DNA of 64,000 nt from Aureitalea sp. L0-47 (GCF_026126405.1 NZ_JAFMTQ010000009.1:61290-125289), one strand, 5' to 3'; counted from the first letter of the stretch, positions 25,180 to 34,614 are shown. The notes: generated by a model not told the origin, from the sequence alone. Numbers and translations are program-made.

Positions 25180-27654
25180 ATGGCCGATACTCCCTATTTT
25201 TGTGTTGTGCAGCAGTTCCTGAACAGTAGTTTTTTCATCGCAATTTGCGCGCTTCTTTTAGCGTGTGAATCGGATAATGCTTCCTTTACCCAACCGGAAG
25301 ATTTTATCCCCAGGGACCCTGAAACTATTATTTCCATTTCAAATTATGAAACACTCAAAAACGATCTTAAACTCAACGAGATTATAGACCGTTACAAGGA
25401 TAGAACCGAATTTAAACTGTTATCCGGTGATCACGAGATCCTTCGGCATCTTACAATCAAGACAAAATCCCTGATCAGCATTCACTCTGGTGAGGGAGAC
25501 CAAAAAGAATTTGCTTTCATTTCCCGAATGGACAGTACGATACTAGAGTTGGATTCGGTTCCCAATATCATTTCAGAAACCCTCACCTACGGCAAATACA
25601 CCATCGATCGAATCCAGGTGGAAGAGCAGATCGCTTTTTCGGCAAGCCGCGATAGTTTTTTCCTTCTCACTTCCTCCCAGAAGTTACTGGAAGAAATCCT
25701 GGACGACAAAACGGCTTCTGAAGAGAAGTATCGGAATACTACTCGACTGGGAAGCGACGCGGAGCTTCTAATTACGAGAAACAATAGCATGGTGCATCTA
25801 ACCGATTCCATTTATGAACCACTATCGGAACAGGTTTCGCTTAATCTCACCATAGCGCCGGGAGGTATTACAGGCTACGGGGTTGCCACGGGTCAGGATT
25901 CTGTAATAAAGCTTATGGATGCGTTTAAGGGTCAGATCCCACAAACAAATCATATCAGCTCTGTTCATCCGGTTAACGCCAGGTCTTCTGTTACTTTTAC
26001 CATCTCCAACCCAGATTCACTTGTTCAGCATTTGCGATCGTTACGCGGAGACACAATTCCCAAAACGTTGCCTGCGATCTTCGAAACGGCTACTGAATTG
26101 GCTGAAATCCGGACGAAAGAGGGGGATATTATTATAATGCACAGTATAGATCCTACTCTTACCAATGAATCCCTGCTACCCTCCTTACTTGTGAACACTA
26201 ACTTCCGGGATGTTGATATCTACGATTTTACTGCTGCCCAGATCTTTGTTGAGAATTTCAATCCTTTAATTTCTCAGACCATCCCTGCTTATTGTTTCAG
26301 GGTGGAGGATTTCTTTGTTTTTACTGAAACCATGGTAACTGCGGAAAACTTCATCACGTCTTTCAAGACCAACAGTGTCCTGGAGAATTCGAACCATTAC
26401 CAAACCGCCTTAGGGGACATGAGTACTGCCTCCTCACTGATGATCATGTTCTTTGATGAGCAGGTAAATACGGGTATATCCGATGCATTGTTTGGAGCAA
26501 CACCGAATCCAAACAATTTGGCGAGTGTTGGCGATTACAACTTATCTGTGTTGCAATTCAGTCATGACAGGGATTTTGCACATGTGAATTTCGTTTGTAA
26601 AGAAGCCACTCAATCCAAAAAAATGGCAGGAGGTGTAGTTCAACTATTCAGTAAAAAACTGGAGGTGGATATTCTGGGAGAACCCACATTCTTTACCAAT
26701 CATCGAACGGGAGGAAAAGATATAGCTGTTCAGGATATGTCTAACAAATTGCACCTGCTCTCCTCTAGCGGGAAGGCACTTTGGTCTCGCGATCTCAAGC
26801 ATCCTATCCTGGGAGAGGTTCATGAGGTGGATATTCTTCGGAATGGGAAAAAACAACTTGCCTTTGCCACAAAGAATGCTTTGTATGTAGTGGATCGAAA
26901 TGGAAACGACGTGCGCCCGTTCCCTGTTCAGTTTAGGGATGAAGTCACTCAACCTTTGTCTGTTTTCGACTACGACAATAACCGAAAGTACCGCTTTGCG
27001 ATCGTTCAGGACAAGGAGGTCTTACTCTACGATAACAAAGGCAAGAATGTAAGCGGGTTCAAGTTCGCAGGTGCGGGATCATCCATTGTTTTACCGGTTC
27101 AGCATATCCGTATGGGAAACAAGGATTATATCTTAGTGGCAGAAGAAAGCGGTACCCTGAATATTCTTAGCAGGGTTGGAAAGTCGAGGGTTCGTGTTGG
27201 TAAAAGGTTCAAGTTTTCTGATACCCCAATTGAGCAGGAAGGATCGAGTTTCGTGGTAATTACTTCAGAAAAAACCAAAGAAAAGATCTCACAAAGCGGA
27301 AAGGTGAGTTCTCAAAAGCTGGAGGTATCGGATAGTTATTCTTTCGTAATCGATTATAATACAAAAGCTACCCTGGACGACAATCTTTTACGTGTTAACG
27401 GAAAGTTGATAGAATTACCTTTCGGGATATATACAACACCCGAAATCTACCGGGTGAACGGAAACACCCTTGTTAGCCTCACCGAAACCCAGGAAAAACA
27501 AATTTTCATTTACAACCGTGACGGCGACCTACTTCCCGGCTTCCCGATTTACGGGTCATCATCTGCAGCTCTCGACAACCTGGATCGTTCTAACGCTATG
27601 AATGTATTAGTTAAAGGAGAGTCTAATGAGATCATTCTTTACGAGGTTCGATAG
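25180..27654 (+). CDS. large lipoprotein with C-terminal propeller-like half
   Basis: An 824-aa protein with a type II signal (FFIAICALLLAC, Cys29, followed by ESDNA). The N-terminal half (about 40-480) is an alpha/beta region resembling DUF3352-type proteins. The C-terminal half has repeats of blade-like strands (LLSSSGKALWSRDL, LYVVDRNGNDVRPFPVQF, VLLYDNKGKNVSGF, LNILSRVGKSR, IFIYNRDGDLLPGFPIYG) typical of beta-propellers. Inferred to be an envelope lipoprotein of unknown role. A TATTTTTG -7-like box lies at 25195-25202 inside the start, so translation from GTG 25207, which keeps the whole signal peptide, is an alternative. Follows rnhB by 46 bp. Confidence 0.78.
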   Translation: MADTPYFCVVQQFLNSSFFIAICALLLACESDNASFTQPEDFIPRDPETIISISNYETLKNDLKLNEIIDRYKDRTEFKLLSGDHEILRHLTIKTKSLISIHSGEGDQKEFAFISRMDSTILELDSVPNIISETLTYGKYTIDRIQVEEQIAFSASRDSFFLLTSSQKLLEEILDDKTASEEKYRNTTRLGSDAELLITRNNSMVHLTDSIYEPLSEQVSLNLTIAPGGITGYGVATGQDSVIKLMDAFKGQIPQTNHISSVHPVNARSSVTFTISNPDSLVQHLRSLRGDTIPKTLPAIFETATELAEIRTKEGDIIIMHSIDPTLTNESLLPSLLVNTNFRDVDIYDFTAAQIFVENFNPLISQTIPAYCFRVEDFFVFTETMVTAENFITSFKTNSVLENSNHYQTALGDMSTASSLMIMFFDEQVNTGISDALFGATPNPNNLASVGDYNLSVLQFSHDRDFAHVNFVCKEATQSKKMAGGVVQLFSKKLEVDILGEPTFFTNHRTGGKDIAVQDMSNKLHLLSSSGKALWSRDLKHPILGEVHEVDILRNGKKQLAFATKNALYVVDRNGNDVRPFPVQFRDEVTQPLSVFDYDNNRKYRFAIVQDKEVLLYDNKGKNVSGFKFAGAGSSIVLPVQHIRMGNKDYILVAEESGTLNILSRVGKSRVRVGKRFKFSDTPIEQEGSSFVVITSEKTKEKISQSGKVSSQKLEVSDSYSFVIDYNTKATLDDNLLRVNGKLIELPFGIYTTPEIYRVNGNTLVSLTETQEKQIFIYNRDGDLLPGFPIYGSSSAALDNLDRSNAMNVLVKGESNEIILYEVR

Positions 27655-27701
27655 TTACTTTATTTGTAATTACCTATATTTAGAAATCAAGCAACCTAAC
27701 A

Positions 27702-30647
27702 ATGCAAAGAATTCTACTAATTCTGTGTTTTCTTTTCTCTTCTACTTCCTTTTTTGCCCAGGACGCCATTTCCTACGTGAAAAATATTTCTACCGAAGAC
27801 TCCATTAAAATTACCGGATGGAGAATGAAAATGGCTCAAAATATAAACCCGTATCCCGATAGTGCTTTTTTCTATTCGCGGAAGATCAAAACCCTTACTA
27901 CCGATTTAAATTACAGCCAGGGTATTATCGATGCCGACTATCTCATTGGGCAATGTTTTAAGCGAGTGCAACAGAATGATTCGGCCATCGCGTATTTTAA
28001 AGGGGCTCTGGATTTATCTAAGCAGATCGACTACCCTATTGGCACAGCCCGGGCGTATAACAGTTTATGCCGAACCTATTATTTAATGGGCATGATGGAC
28101 GAATCTGTAGAGGCCTGTGAAAATGCCATTGCCGCTACCCTAACTTACGACGACCCAAATAATATGATCTTCGCTGATTCTCACACCGCGTTGGCTACGG
28201 CCTATGCCAGGCAGAACAAACTCGATGAGGCGATCAAGAAATTACTGGTTGTCGATTCGGTGCATAAAGTAGAAGCTCTTCGCCCGGATGTAATTGCTGC
28301 GGCCTATCAGAATCTTGGGAATATCTACCTCGATCTTGAGGACTACAACGCTTCAGAAACGTACTATATTCGTGCCAACCAGGAGTTCGAAAAATTGGGT
28401 CCTGGCGCAAGTTATTTGCTTAATACAACCCATATCAACCTTGGCCAGGTGTATCTGTTTAAGAATGAACTCAATCGTGCAGATAGCCTTTTGACTTTAA
28501 GCTATACTTTCTTTTCTGGTTTGAAGGACGAGCGAACCGTGGGAGAGATTAGCACCTATCTGGGTCAGTTAAAGGTAAAACAAGGAGACCCTGAAAAGGC
28601 GGAAGAATATTTTAATGAAGGGTTTGAAATTCACAAAAGAAATGGAAGGGCATACGAAGCCTCACTAAATGCGCTTGAATTGGCAAAGTTATCCCTTAAA
28701 AAAAACCAACCTTCTCTCGCCATTCCCTACCTGAAAGAAGTCGAATCACTCAACGAAGCATCTCAAAATAGCCAGGTTGCTCAGGAAACACTTGAGTTGT
28801 TGTCTGACGCGTACGAGCAAAATGGTGATTTCAGAAATGCATTTCGTTACAAAGAACAGGCTACTGCGCTAAAGGATTCGCTTCAGGCAATTCAGAGTTC
28901 AGAAAAAATAAAGGAGATCGAGGCCATATACCAGACTGAGAGCCGCGACAGGGAAATTGAATTGCTTACCTCGCAAAACGAATTGGTAGAAGAACAAAAG
29001 AAGAATCAACGAAACCTATTACTCGGGGGAATCGGATTGATGGCAATGGTTGGACTATTCTTTTTCTTCCAGTACAGGAACCGTTTAAAGACGGCAAAGA
29101 AATTAAAGGAACTGGATAAGGCAAAATCGACATTCTTCGCGAATATATCCCACGAATTCAGAACCCCGCTAACCTTGATAAAAGGCCCGGTTGAGGATCA
29201 ATTGAATTCAGGAAAACTGAGCAAAAGTGACCGAAAGAACCTGCTTATTGCAAAGACCAATACCTATCGCCTGGAATCGCTGGTGGAACAATTACTAGCA
29301 TTGTCCAAATTGGAGAGCGGCAATTTATCGTTACATGTTCAACCGGGTAATTTATCAAATTTCATTGCTGTGCAGGCAGAAGCCTTTGCGTTCAGTGGAA
29401 AAGAAAAGAATATTAAACTCGAAGTATCTCTGGACACTAAATACGAAGTGGACGACTGGTTCGATCGTGATGCTATGGAAAAGATTCTGTTTAATTTACT
29501 GGGTAATGCTATAAAGTATACCAATGAAGGAGAGACCGTTCGGATCTCAAGTTTAAGGGAGCCTTCAGTTTATTCCTTTAGCGTTAAAAATACCGGCAAA
29601 TTCCTCTCGGAAGAACAGCAAATCAAAATCTTCGAAAGGTTTTATCAATCCGATCGAGATAATCCTGGCACTGGAATTGGCCTCGCGCTGACCAAGGAAT
29701 TGGTCGAATTGCATAAAGGAACTATTTCGGTGGAAAGTTCGGAAGAAGAAGGAACGCAATTTAGGGTAGAAATCCCGATAAATAAATCGGATTACGGTCC
29801 TGATGAAATTCTTTCCGAAGAACTTCAGAAAAGTGAGACAACTGTTGAGTCTGTTTCAGAAGAGATCCTTGAGCAGCATCTCTCAACTCCTGAGGACGCC
29901 CCTATCTTACTGGTGGTTGATGACAATGTGGAGATCAGAAACTATGTGTGTTCAATTTTTGAATCAACGTATCAGATCAAAACCGCTTCAAATGGAAAAG
30001 AGGGATTAGAGCTGGCATTGGAAGAGATCCCGGATATTGTTATTAGTGATGTAATGATGCCTTTAATGGATGGTTTTGGATTCACAAAGAATCTTAAAGA
30101 AAATGAAATAACATCCCACATACCAATAGTTTTACTTACCGCTAAATCCGATGATAAGGATAAACTGGATGGGGTGCATAGTGGTGCGGATTCTTATGTT
30201 ATTAAGCCATTCAACTCGCAATTATTAAAGGCTACTGTCACCAATCTAATTGAAAACCGCAGGAAATTGCAATCCAGGTTCGCACAGGAAGTTCTCATTC
30301 GGCCAAAGGACATTTCCATCTCATCGGCTGATGAACAATTCCTGGAACGACTTCAGAAAGTAATGGATCAATATTTAACGCAAACCGATTTTAGTGCAGA
30401 GCGTTTCAGCAAAGAAATGGGGGTGAGTAGAATGCAACTCCACCGAAAGCTAAAAGCGATCACAGGTCAGTCTACAAGTGAATTTTTACGTTCTCAAAGA
30501 TTAAAACTTGCCTACAATCTTCTGAAGGATAAAAAGGCCAACATATCGGAGATAGGCTATACAGTAGGCTTCAACGATCCATCCTATTTTACCAAGTGCT
30601 TCAAACAGGAATTCGGAGCATCTCCAACAGATTATTTCTCTTCCTGA
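27702..30647 (+). CDS. hybrid two-component sensor-regulator with TPR input and AraC output
   Basis: A single 981-aa protein that should sense, phosphorylate and regulate transcription. Order: signal peptide (FLFSSTSFFAQ), periplasmic TPR repeats (about 25-430), membrane helix (about 438-459), and a histidine kinase with H484 in SHEFRTPLTLIKGP, N-box NLLGNAIKYT and G-box GTGIGLAL. A receiver domain with D783 (ISDVMMPL) and Lys in IKPF follows, then an AraC-type HTH (SRMQLHRKLKAITGQ ... IGYTVGFNDPSYFTKCFKQEFG). Unlike polysaccharide-utilisation hybrids it has TPRs, not a propeller sensor. Probable targets are nearby exported proteins (inferred only). Confidence 0.93.
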   Translation: MQRILLILCFLFSSTSFFAQDAISYVKNISTEDSIKITGWRMKMAQNINPYPDSAFFYSRKIKTLTTDLNYSQGIIDADYLIGQCFKRVQQNDSAIAYFKGALDLSKQIDYPIGTARAYNSLCRTYYLMGMMDESVEACENAIAATLTYDDPNNMIFADSHTALATAYARQNKLDEAIKKLLVVDSVHKVEALRPDVIAAAYQNLGNIYLDLEDYNASETYYIRANQEFEKLGPGASYLLNTTHINLGQVYLFKNELNRADSLLTLSYTFFSGLKDERTVGEISTYLGQLKVKQGDPEKAEEYFNEGFEIHKRNGRAYEASLNALELAKLSLKKNQPSLAIPYLKEVESLNEASQNSQVAQETLELLSDAYEQNGDFRNAFRYKEQATALKDSLQAIQSSEKIKEIEAIYQTESRDREIELLTSQNELVEEQKKNQRNLLLGGIGLMAMVGLFFFFQYRNRLKTAKKLKELDKAKSTFFANISHEFRTPLTLIKGPVEDQLNSGKLSKSDRKNLLIAKTNTYRLESLVEQLLALSKLESGNLSLHVQPGNLSNFIAVQAEAFAFSGKEKNIKLEVSLDTKYEVDDWFDRDAMEKILFNLLGNAIKYTNEGETVRISSLREPSVYSFSVKNTGKFLSEEQQIKIFERFYQSDRDNPGTGIGLALTKELVELHKGTISVESSEEEGTQFRVEIPINKSDYGPDEILSEELQKSETTVESVSEEILEQHLSTPEDAPILLVVDDNVEIRNYVCSIFESTYQIKTASNGKEGLELALEEIPDIVISDVMMPLMDGFGFTKNLKENEITSHIPIVLLTAKSDDKDKLDGVHSGADSYVIKPFNSQLLKATVTNLIENRRKLQSRFAQEVLIRPKDISISSADEQFLERLQKVMDQYLTQTDFSAERFSKEMGVSRMQLHRKLKAITGQSTSEFLRSQRLKLAYNLLKDKKANISEIGYTVGFNDPSYFTKCFKQEFGASPTDYFSS

Positions 30648-30784
30648 ATGCTTTTGAAATAGAGTAAACCTTGCTTCTCACCCCTTAAACACGGGATGTT
30701 ACATATGTCATAACATTGGTTACATGGCTCCAACAAGGGCCCGATCTTGATTCCTAGTTTTGGATTAATAAACGATACCCCCCA

Positions 30785-30937
30785 ATGAAAAAAGAGCGTA
30801 AGGTCTATGCCGGGAATGTTGAGCTGGAACCATTTAAGCAGATCTATCTCAACATCAATCATCTCGCAAAAGGGATTTACACCCTCAAGATCACGCACAA
30901 GAACAAAGTAATAAAACAAACCACTTTTAAGAAATGA
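30785..30937 (+). CDS. 50-aa protein resembling the end of a T9SS sorting domain
   Basis: ATG-to-TGA frame of 51 codons, starting MKKERKVYAGNVELEPFKQ and containing NHLAKGIYTLKITHKNKVIK. The GIYxLKI followed by a basic KxI end is the pattern of the last strands of T9SS type A domains. Here it has neither a signal peptide nor a cargo. The stop overlaps the next start (ATGA at 30934-30937), which supports real translation and coupling. A TAnnTTTG-like box (TAGTTTTG) lies at 30755-30762. It may be a conserved small cytoplasmic protein or a remnant. 30648-30754 holds nothing else recognisable. Confidence 0.55.
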   Translation: MKKERKVYAGNVELEPFKQIYLNINHLAKGIYTLKITHKNKVIKQTTFKK

Positions 30938-31689
30938 AAAGAATCATCATTATCCTGCTGCTAAGCTTTTCGCTCCATCCGATCACGGCACAGGTGGGTA
31001 TCGGTACAACTTCTCCAAACCCTTCAGCAGTGCTCGACATAAATTCATCTGACCAGGGTCTTTTGATACCACGCGTAGCTCTTGGAGACGTGTCTGATAC
31101 AATGCTGGACGGCACCAATACAGCAGCTACAGGTTTATTGATCTGGAACACCAATGCTTCGGTTACAGGTGGAAATGGTGTTGGGTATTACAGTTTTAAT
31201 GGAACAAACTGGGAAAAAGTACGAACCTCTGCTGATAGTGCTAAAGTGGTATTAAAGGTAAGCAGCACAACTGCTTCCAGTTCGATCCCACAGGGAGGAA
31301 ATTTTATCCTGTTCCTAAACTCAATATCATACAATTCGGGAGGTGGGTCCTACGATACCAGTACTGGCACCTATACAATACCAGCCGATGGACTATATGA
31401 AATAAGGACATCTTTTAATGTTAACCTGGCGGCACCCAATTATGAAATGCTGATGAGCAATCGAGTCTGGCTTAATGGAGTCTACTATATGACCACACTG
31501 GAACAGCGCACCGAAGCAGTCGACATCAATTATGGAATCACCTACTCAACCACCTTTGTGGAGCAATTCTCAAATGGTGATCAGTTGCAGCTATTTTCTA
31601 CAAATGTTACACCCTCGTCTACTGCCGTTTATGGAGGTGCCTCCACTGCGGGGAGAGGGACCTGGTTAGTAATAAGAAAGATCGATTAA
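30934..31689 (+). CDS. secreted QVGIGTTSP-family protein with C1q/TNF-like C-terminus
   Basis: A 251-aa exported protein with a signal peptide ending HPITAQ. The recurring flavobacterial surface module follows: QVGIGTTSP, SAVLDINS, QGLLIPRVAL, ATGLLIWNT, GYYSFNGTNW. The last 150 residues (YTIPADGLYEIRTSFNVNL, ... GRGTWLVIRKID) look like a jelly-roll C1q/TNF-type domain. It shares the N-terminal module with four proteins at 56.2-62.2 kb. Probably surface-exposed and binding something; no enzyme motif. Translationally coupled to the 50-aa ORF. Confidence 0.78.
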   Translation: MKRIIIILLLSFSLHPITAQVGIGTTSPNPSAVLDINSSDQGLLIPRVALGDVSDTMLDGTNTAATGLLIWNTNASVTGGNGVGYYSFNGTNWEKVRTSADSAKVVLKVSSTTASSSIPQGGNFILFLNSISYNSGGGSYDTSTGTYTIPADGLYEIRTSFNVNLAAPNYEMLMSNRVWLNGVYYMTTLEQRTEAVDINYGITYSTTFVEQFSNGDQLQLFSTNVTPSSTAVYGGASTAGRGTWLVIRKID

Positions 31690-31721
31690 ATAATTTATGA
31701 ATTTAAATAAATCCTAACATC

Positions 31722-32000
31722 ATGAAAACGACAAATTATCTTCTAGTTCTATTGTTCCTTCTATTAGGAACGCAGGCAGATGCCCAGATCTTTAAAAAAC
31801 TCAGTAAAAGAGCTGAGCGTGCAGCTGAACGAACCGTTGAATGGCGAGTGGATCGAGAAGCATCAAAAACTACAGATCGAGTCCTGGACTCAGTGATCGA
31901 TGCACCAAAGAAATCCAAAGAGCAACGCAAGAAAGATCGCAAGGCACGAAAAGAAAAAGTAGTAATAGAAGAAACAGATTCTATTTCGGGCTCTTACTAG
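31722..32000 (+). CDS. short basic exported protein, possibly a truncated envelope protein
   Basis: 92 aa with a signal peptide (LLVLLFLLLGTQADAQ) and a charged helical body rich in Arg, Lys and Glu (KLSKRAERAAERTVEWRVD, KSKEQRKKDRKARKEK). The start resembles the N-terminal, pre-domain part of longer flavobacterial OmpA-type proteins, but the frame ends before any such domain and none is visible in other frames downstream. It is therefore either a small protein in its own right or an old truncation. It sits 32 bp behind the QVGIGTTSP gene. Confidence 0.6.
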   Translation: MKTTNYLLVLLFLLLGTQADAQIFKKLSKRAERAAERTVEWRVDREASKTTDRVLDSVIDAPKKSKEQRKKDRKARKEKVVIEETDSISGSY

Positions 32001-32037
32001 GCCTCTAAGGACCAATATAATATAGTGCCTAAATCTT

Positions 32038-32045
32038 TATATTTG
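32038..32045 (+). promoter_or_regulatory. -7 box before the TapB-like gene
   Basis: TATATTTG is an exact TAnnTTTG match, 20 to 30 nt before the two candidate ATGs of the next gene. No TTG is seen at the -33 position. Confidence 0.45.
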
Positions 32046-32074
32046 TAATTAACCTCATCAATAAAATGTATATC

Positions 32075-32767
32075 ATGAAAAAAATAATAACAATTTTCAC
32101 CCTCTCGTTAATGATTTCCAGTACTGTGAATGCACAGGACTGTAGCAAGTACTACCCTTTTACTGAAGGAGCCGTTTCTCAATTAACCATGTACAATGCT
32201 AAGGGTAAATCCCAGGGGATGGTCGAATACCACATCAACAGTGTTTCCAGCACAGGAGATGCTACAATAGCTAACATGACAATGAAGCTGATCGACAAAA
32301 AAGGCAAGGAAATGAATGGCACGGAATACGAAGCTACCTGTAAGGAAGGCGTGGTATCCATAGATTTTAAATCTTTGATGGGTCAGGGAATGCTTGCTGC
32401 CTATGGGGAAGAAATGGAAACTGACGTAAAAGGGACCAATCTTGACCTTCCCAATGACCTTTCTGTTGGGCAATCATTGCCTGATGCCGAAATTATTGTA
32501 ACTATGTCAATGTCCGGTATGAATTTTACGATGAGTACGTTGATCACAGATAGAAAGGTACTTGCCACCGAAACCGTTACGGTACCTGCCGGCACCTTCC
32601 CTTGTTATGTTCTTACCCAGACTACGCGGATAAAATCTATGGCGGCAAACCAGAGTCGGACGTCAAAACAATGGATAGCCGAAGGGGTAGGCGTTGTTAA
32701 ATCTGAAGACTACAATAAGAAAGGAAAGCTGGACGGAACCAGTGTTCTTACTTCGTTCACAAAGTAA
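32075..32767 (+). CDS. TapB/DUF3108-like exported protein
   Basis: About 230 aa from MKKIITIFTLSLMISSTVNAQ, a clear Sec signal peptide (an ATG three codons earlier also opens the frame). The mature part is a beta-rich domain beginning DCSKYYPFTEGAVSQLTMYN. It has the strand pairs and the VPAGTFPCYVLTQTTRIKS stretch seen in TapB/DUF3108-type proteins, and ends IAEGVGVVKSEDYNKKGKL. Inferred periplasmic or outer-membrane-associated; function not known. Followed by a strong terminator. Confidence 0.7.
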   Translation: MKKIITIFTLSLMISSTVNAQDCSKYYPFTEGAVSQLTMYNAKGKSQGMVEYHINSVSSTGDATIANMTMKLIDKKGKEMNGTEYEATCKEGVVSIDFKSLMGQGMLAAYGEEMETDVKGTNLDLPNDLSVGQSLPDAEIIVTMSMSGMNFTMSTLITDRKVLATETVTVPAGTFPCYVLTQTTRIKSMAANQSRTSKQWIAEGVGVVKSEDYNKKGKLDGTSVLTSFTK

Positions 32768-32776
32768 GCAATTAAT

Positions 32777-32802
32777 ACCGCGGCCCAGGTCGCGGTTTTT
32801 TT
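32777..32802 (+). terminator. intrinsic terminator of the TapB-like gene
   Basis: ACCGCG (32777-32782) pairs with CGCGGT (32791-32796) and is followed by seven T. The T run touches the convergent lipB stop codon at 32801. Confidence 0.75.
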
Positions 32803-33514
32803 ATAAGTCAACTTTATCCGAAACAGACGCCTCGAATAATTCCGTGAAGTGATGCAATAGTTTTGATTTAACCTCTTCCATGGAAATATGAGGTCTGCCC
32901 AACTCTACATTAAGTGATGTAACCGCTTTGCCCTTTATTCCGCAGGGGATCATGTGATCGAAATAGCCCAGGTCCGTATTCACATTGAAGGCAAATCCGT
33001 GCATGGTGACCCATCTGCTGGCACGCACACCCATGGCGCAGATCTTGCGAGCAAAGGGAGTTCCAACATCCAGCCACACACCGGTTTCTCCTTGAGAACG
33101 CTCACCTTTCAATCCATACTCCGCCAGGGTAAGGATGATCATTTCCTCCAGAAAGCGAAGGTATTTGTGAATATCTGTAAAGAAATTTTCCAGGTCAAGG
33201 ATGGGGTAGCCTACAACCTGACCAGGGCCATGGTAGGTGATATCTCCACCTCGGTTGATCTTGTAGAAGGTAGCATCGATCTCTTTGAGCTTGTCTTCGT
33301 CTATGAGCAAATTCGAAAAGTCACCACTTTTCCCCAGAGTGTATACATGCGGATGCTCCACAAAGAGAAAGTGGTTTGGAGTTTCCAGTTCGAGGTTTTC
33401 TCTGCGGTTCCGGATCTTCAGATCGAGAATTTCCCTGAATAGTTCCTCCTGGTAGTCCCAGGTATCTTTGTAGTCCTTGTTTCCAAGGTCCTGTATTTCT
33501 ATTGTTCTATTCAC
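32801..33514 (-). CDS. lipB: octanoyl-ACP:protein transferase
   Basis: A 237-aa cytoplasmic enzyme that moves octanoate from acyl carrier protein to lipoyl domains. RGGDITYHGPGQVVGYPILDL, K157 (ARKICAMGVRASRW) and C191 (HMIPCGI) are the substrate-binding and catalytic residues of LipB. Starts 2 bp after the stop of the lipoprotein gene upstream, so both are probably on one transcript. Confidence 0.95.
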   Translation of the reverse strand: MNRTIEIQDLGNKDYKDTWDYQEELFREILDLKIRNRRENLELETPNHFLFVEHPHVYTLGKSGDFSNLLIDEDKLKEIDATFYKINRGGDITYHGPGQVVGYPILDLENFFTDIHKYLRFLEEMIILTLAEYGLKGERSQGETGVWLDVGTPFARKICAMGVRASRWVTMHGFAFNVNTDLGYFDHMIPCGIKGKAVTSLNVELGRPHISMEEVKSKLLHHFTELFEASVSDKVDL

Positions 33515-33516
33515 TA

Positions 33517-34257
33517 TTAATTCTCCAATTCAACCTCAACGTCCAATACGTCCGGATCTTTAAAATAGTCTAAGAAGCTGCGTTCGAGCTCCATCGTTTT
33601 GCCGTCGAGAGAGAAAGTAGCGTCCTCAACTGAGGTACTCTTAATTTTTCTAGGGAAGGTATACTTTATCTTATACTTCATGGAACTCATAAAAGCTTCG
33701 GCCTGTTTCATACTATCTATCTGTCTCTTGTGAGCTACCTCATCAATAATATACGCATCACGTTTAAAAACATTATTCTTGAATTCGTAAGCAACTGCCA
33801 TGATCTCTGGTTCCTCCTCATCTCCCCCTTCTTCACTGGCTGAGGAATCACTACCCGGAATAAATCCTTCGGCTTGCTGGTATCCCCTCATAAGTTCATT
33901 TGCTTCGGACACATCCTTAAAATCGGTGAAGACATCCATTAGCATTTTTTCCGCATCCGGATCACTCATTATTCGTATTTTGTAATTTTCCATTGCCTTT
34001 AGCTTCTTTTGTTCGGCCCTGGATAGTTTTGCGATACTATCTTTCTTTTCTTCAAAAATATCTTTGAAAGTAATGATGGTGTCCTGCTTCGTCTCGGTTG
34101 AATCTTTCCCGAATTCACCACTAAAAGCCATCATTTCACTTAAGTCCATACTAAGTGACATGCGGCCTGTACCGTCTTCATTTAGAATCATAGTTTCCTG
34201 AAATTGACAACTTATCAAAGAAATTGAAACAAATGCGAGTAGAAATAATTTTTTCAT
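33517..34257 (-). CDS. lipoprotein of unknown function
   Basis: A 246-aa protein with lipobox LISC (Cys17). The body has ETMILNEDGTGRMSLSMDLSEMMA near the start, a long charged helical region with a Glu/Ser-rich low-complexity loop (GSDSSASEEGGDEEEPE), and a beta-rich end. No catalytic motif. It heads a two-gene unit with lipB and has its own promoter-like box upstream. Role unknown. Confidence 0.75.
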   Translation of the reverse strand: MKKLFLLAFVSISLISCQFQETMILNEDGTGRMSLSMDLSEMMAFSGEFGKDSTETKQDTIITFKDIFEEKKDSIAKLSRAEQKKLKAMENYKIRIMSDPDAEKMLMDVFTDFKDVSEANELMRGYQQAEGFIPGSDSSASEEGGDEEEPEIMAVAYEFKNNVFKRDAYIIDEVAHKRQIDSMKQAEAFMSSMKYKIKYTFPRKIKSTSVEDATFSLDGKTMELERSFLDYFKDPDVLDVEVELEN

Positions 34258-34288
34258 CGTTCCGAAGGTTAATGTGTTTTAATGATTA

Positions 34289-34322
34289 CAAAGATACCGA
34301 AAGTATGTGTTTTAGCGACCAA
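34289..34322 (-). promoter_or_regulatory. promoter of the lipoprotein-lipB unit
   Basis: On the minus strand TTG (34322-34320), 23 nt, then TATCTTTG (34296-34289), which exactly matches TAnnTTTG. The box lies 31 nt before the ATG at 34257. Confidence 0.55.
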
Positions 34323-34393
34323 GAGTAAGAACTTATGGTCTATCATGATCGATTCCGAAGAAAAACAGAATACACCCGACCGCTAAAGATAAA

Positions 34394-34552
34394 TTATCGA
34401 TCCGGATTGTTAAGTATGATCAGTGCGGCGATCACCCCGGGAATCCAACCGGCCACGGTAAGGATTAGTACGATTAGCACCGAACCACAACCCTTGTCGA
34501 TCACAGCCAGTGGAGGAAATAAAATTGAAAGCAAAACTCTCCAAAAACTCAT
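34394..34552 (-). CDS. YqaE/Pmp3 family small membrane protein
   Basis: A 52-aa protein starting MSFWRVLLSILFPPLAVIDK, with CGSVLIVLILTVAGWIPGVIAA and a polar end (NNPDR). The two helices with PPLAV and GWIPGVIAA are the signature of the YqaE/Pmp3 (proteolipid membrane potential modulator) family, linked to salt and membrane stress. A plus-strand frame over the same bases (34335-34622) is only its shadow. Confidence 0.88.
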   Translation of the reverse strand: MSFWRVLLSILFPPLAVIDKGCGSVLIVLILTVAGWIPGVIAALIILNNPDR

Positions 34553-34614
34553 AAAATTAAAATTACAATTATTCTACTGTTATAAGATGACGGAACAAGT
34601 GATTTGTTACAATG

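Noticed and set aside
25195..25202. TATTTTTG as the promoter of the large lipoprotein gene
   Set aside because: The box is inside the frame that opens at ATG 25180, and no TTG stands at the -33 position. It is kept only as an alternative in the gene entry.
30632..30919. Minus-strand 95-aa frame behind the hybrid regulator
   Set aside because: It overlaps the regulator's 3' end and the 50-aa ORF. It has no start context or recognisable features, and the plus-strand ORF is better supported by its ATGA overlap.
31722..32000. Frameshifted OmpA-family gene
   Set aside because: No OmpA-like domain is found in any frame downstream, so a frameshift cannot be shown.
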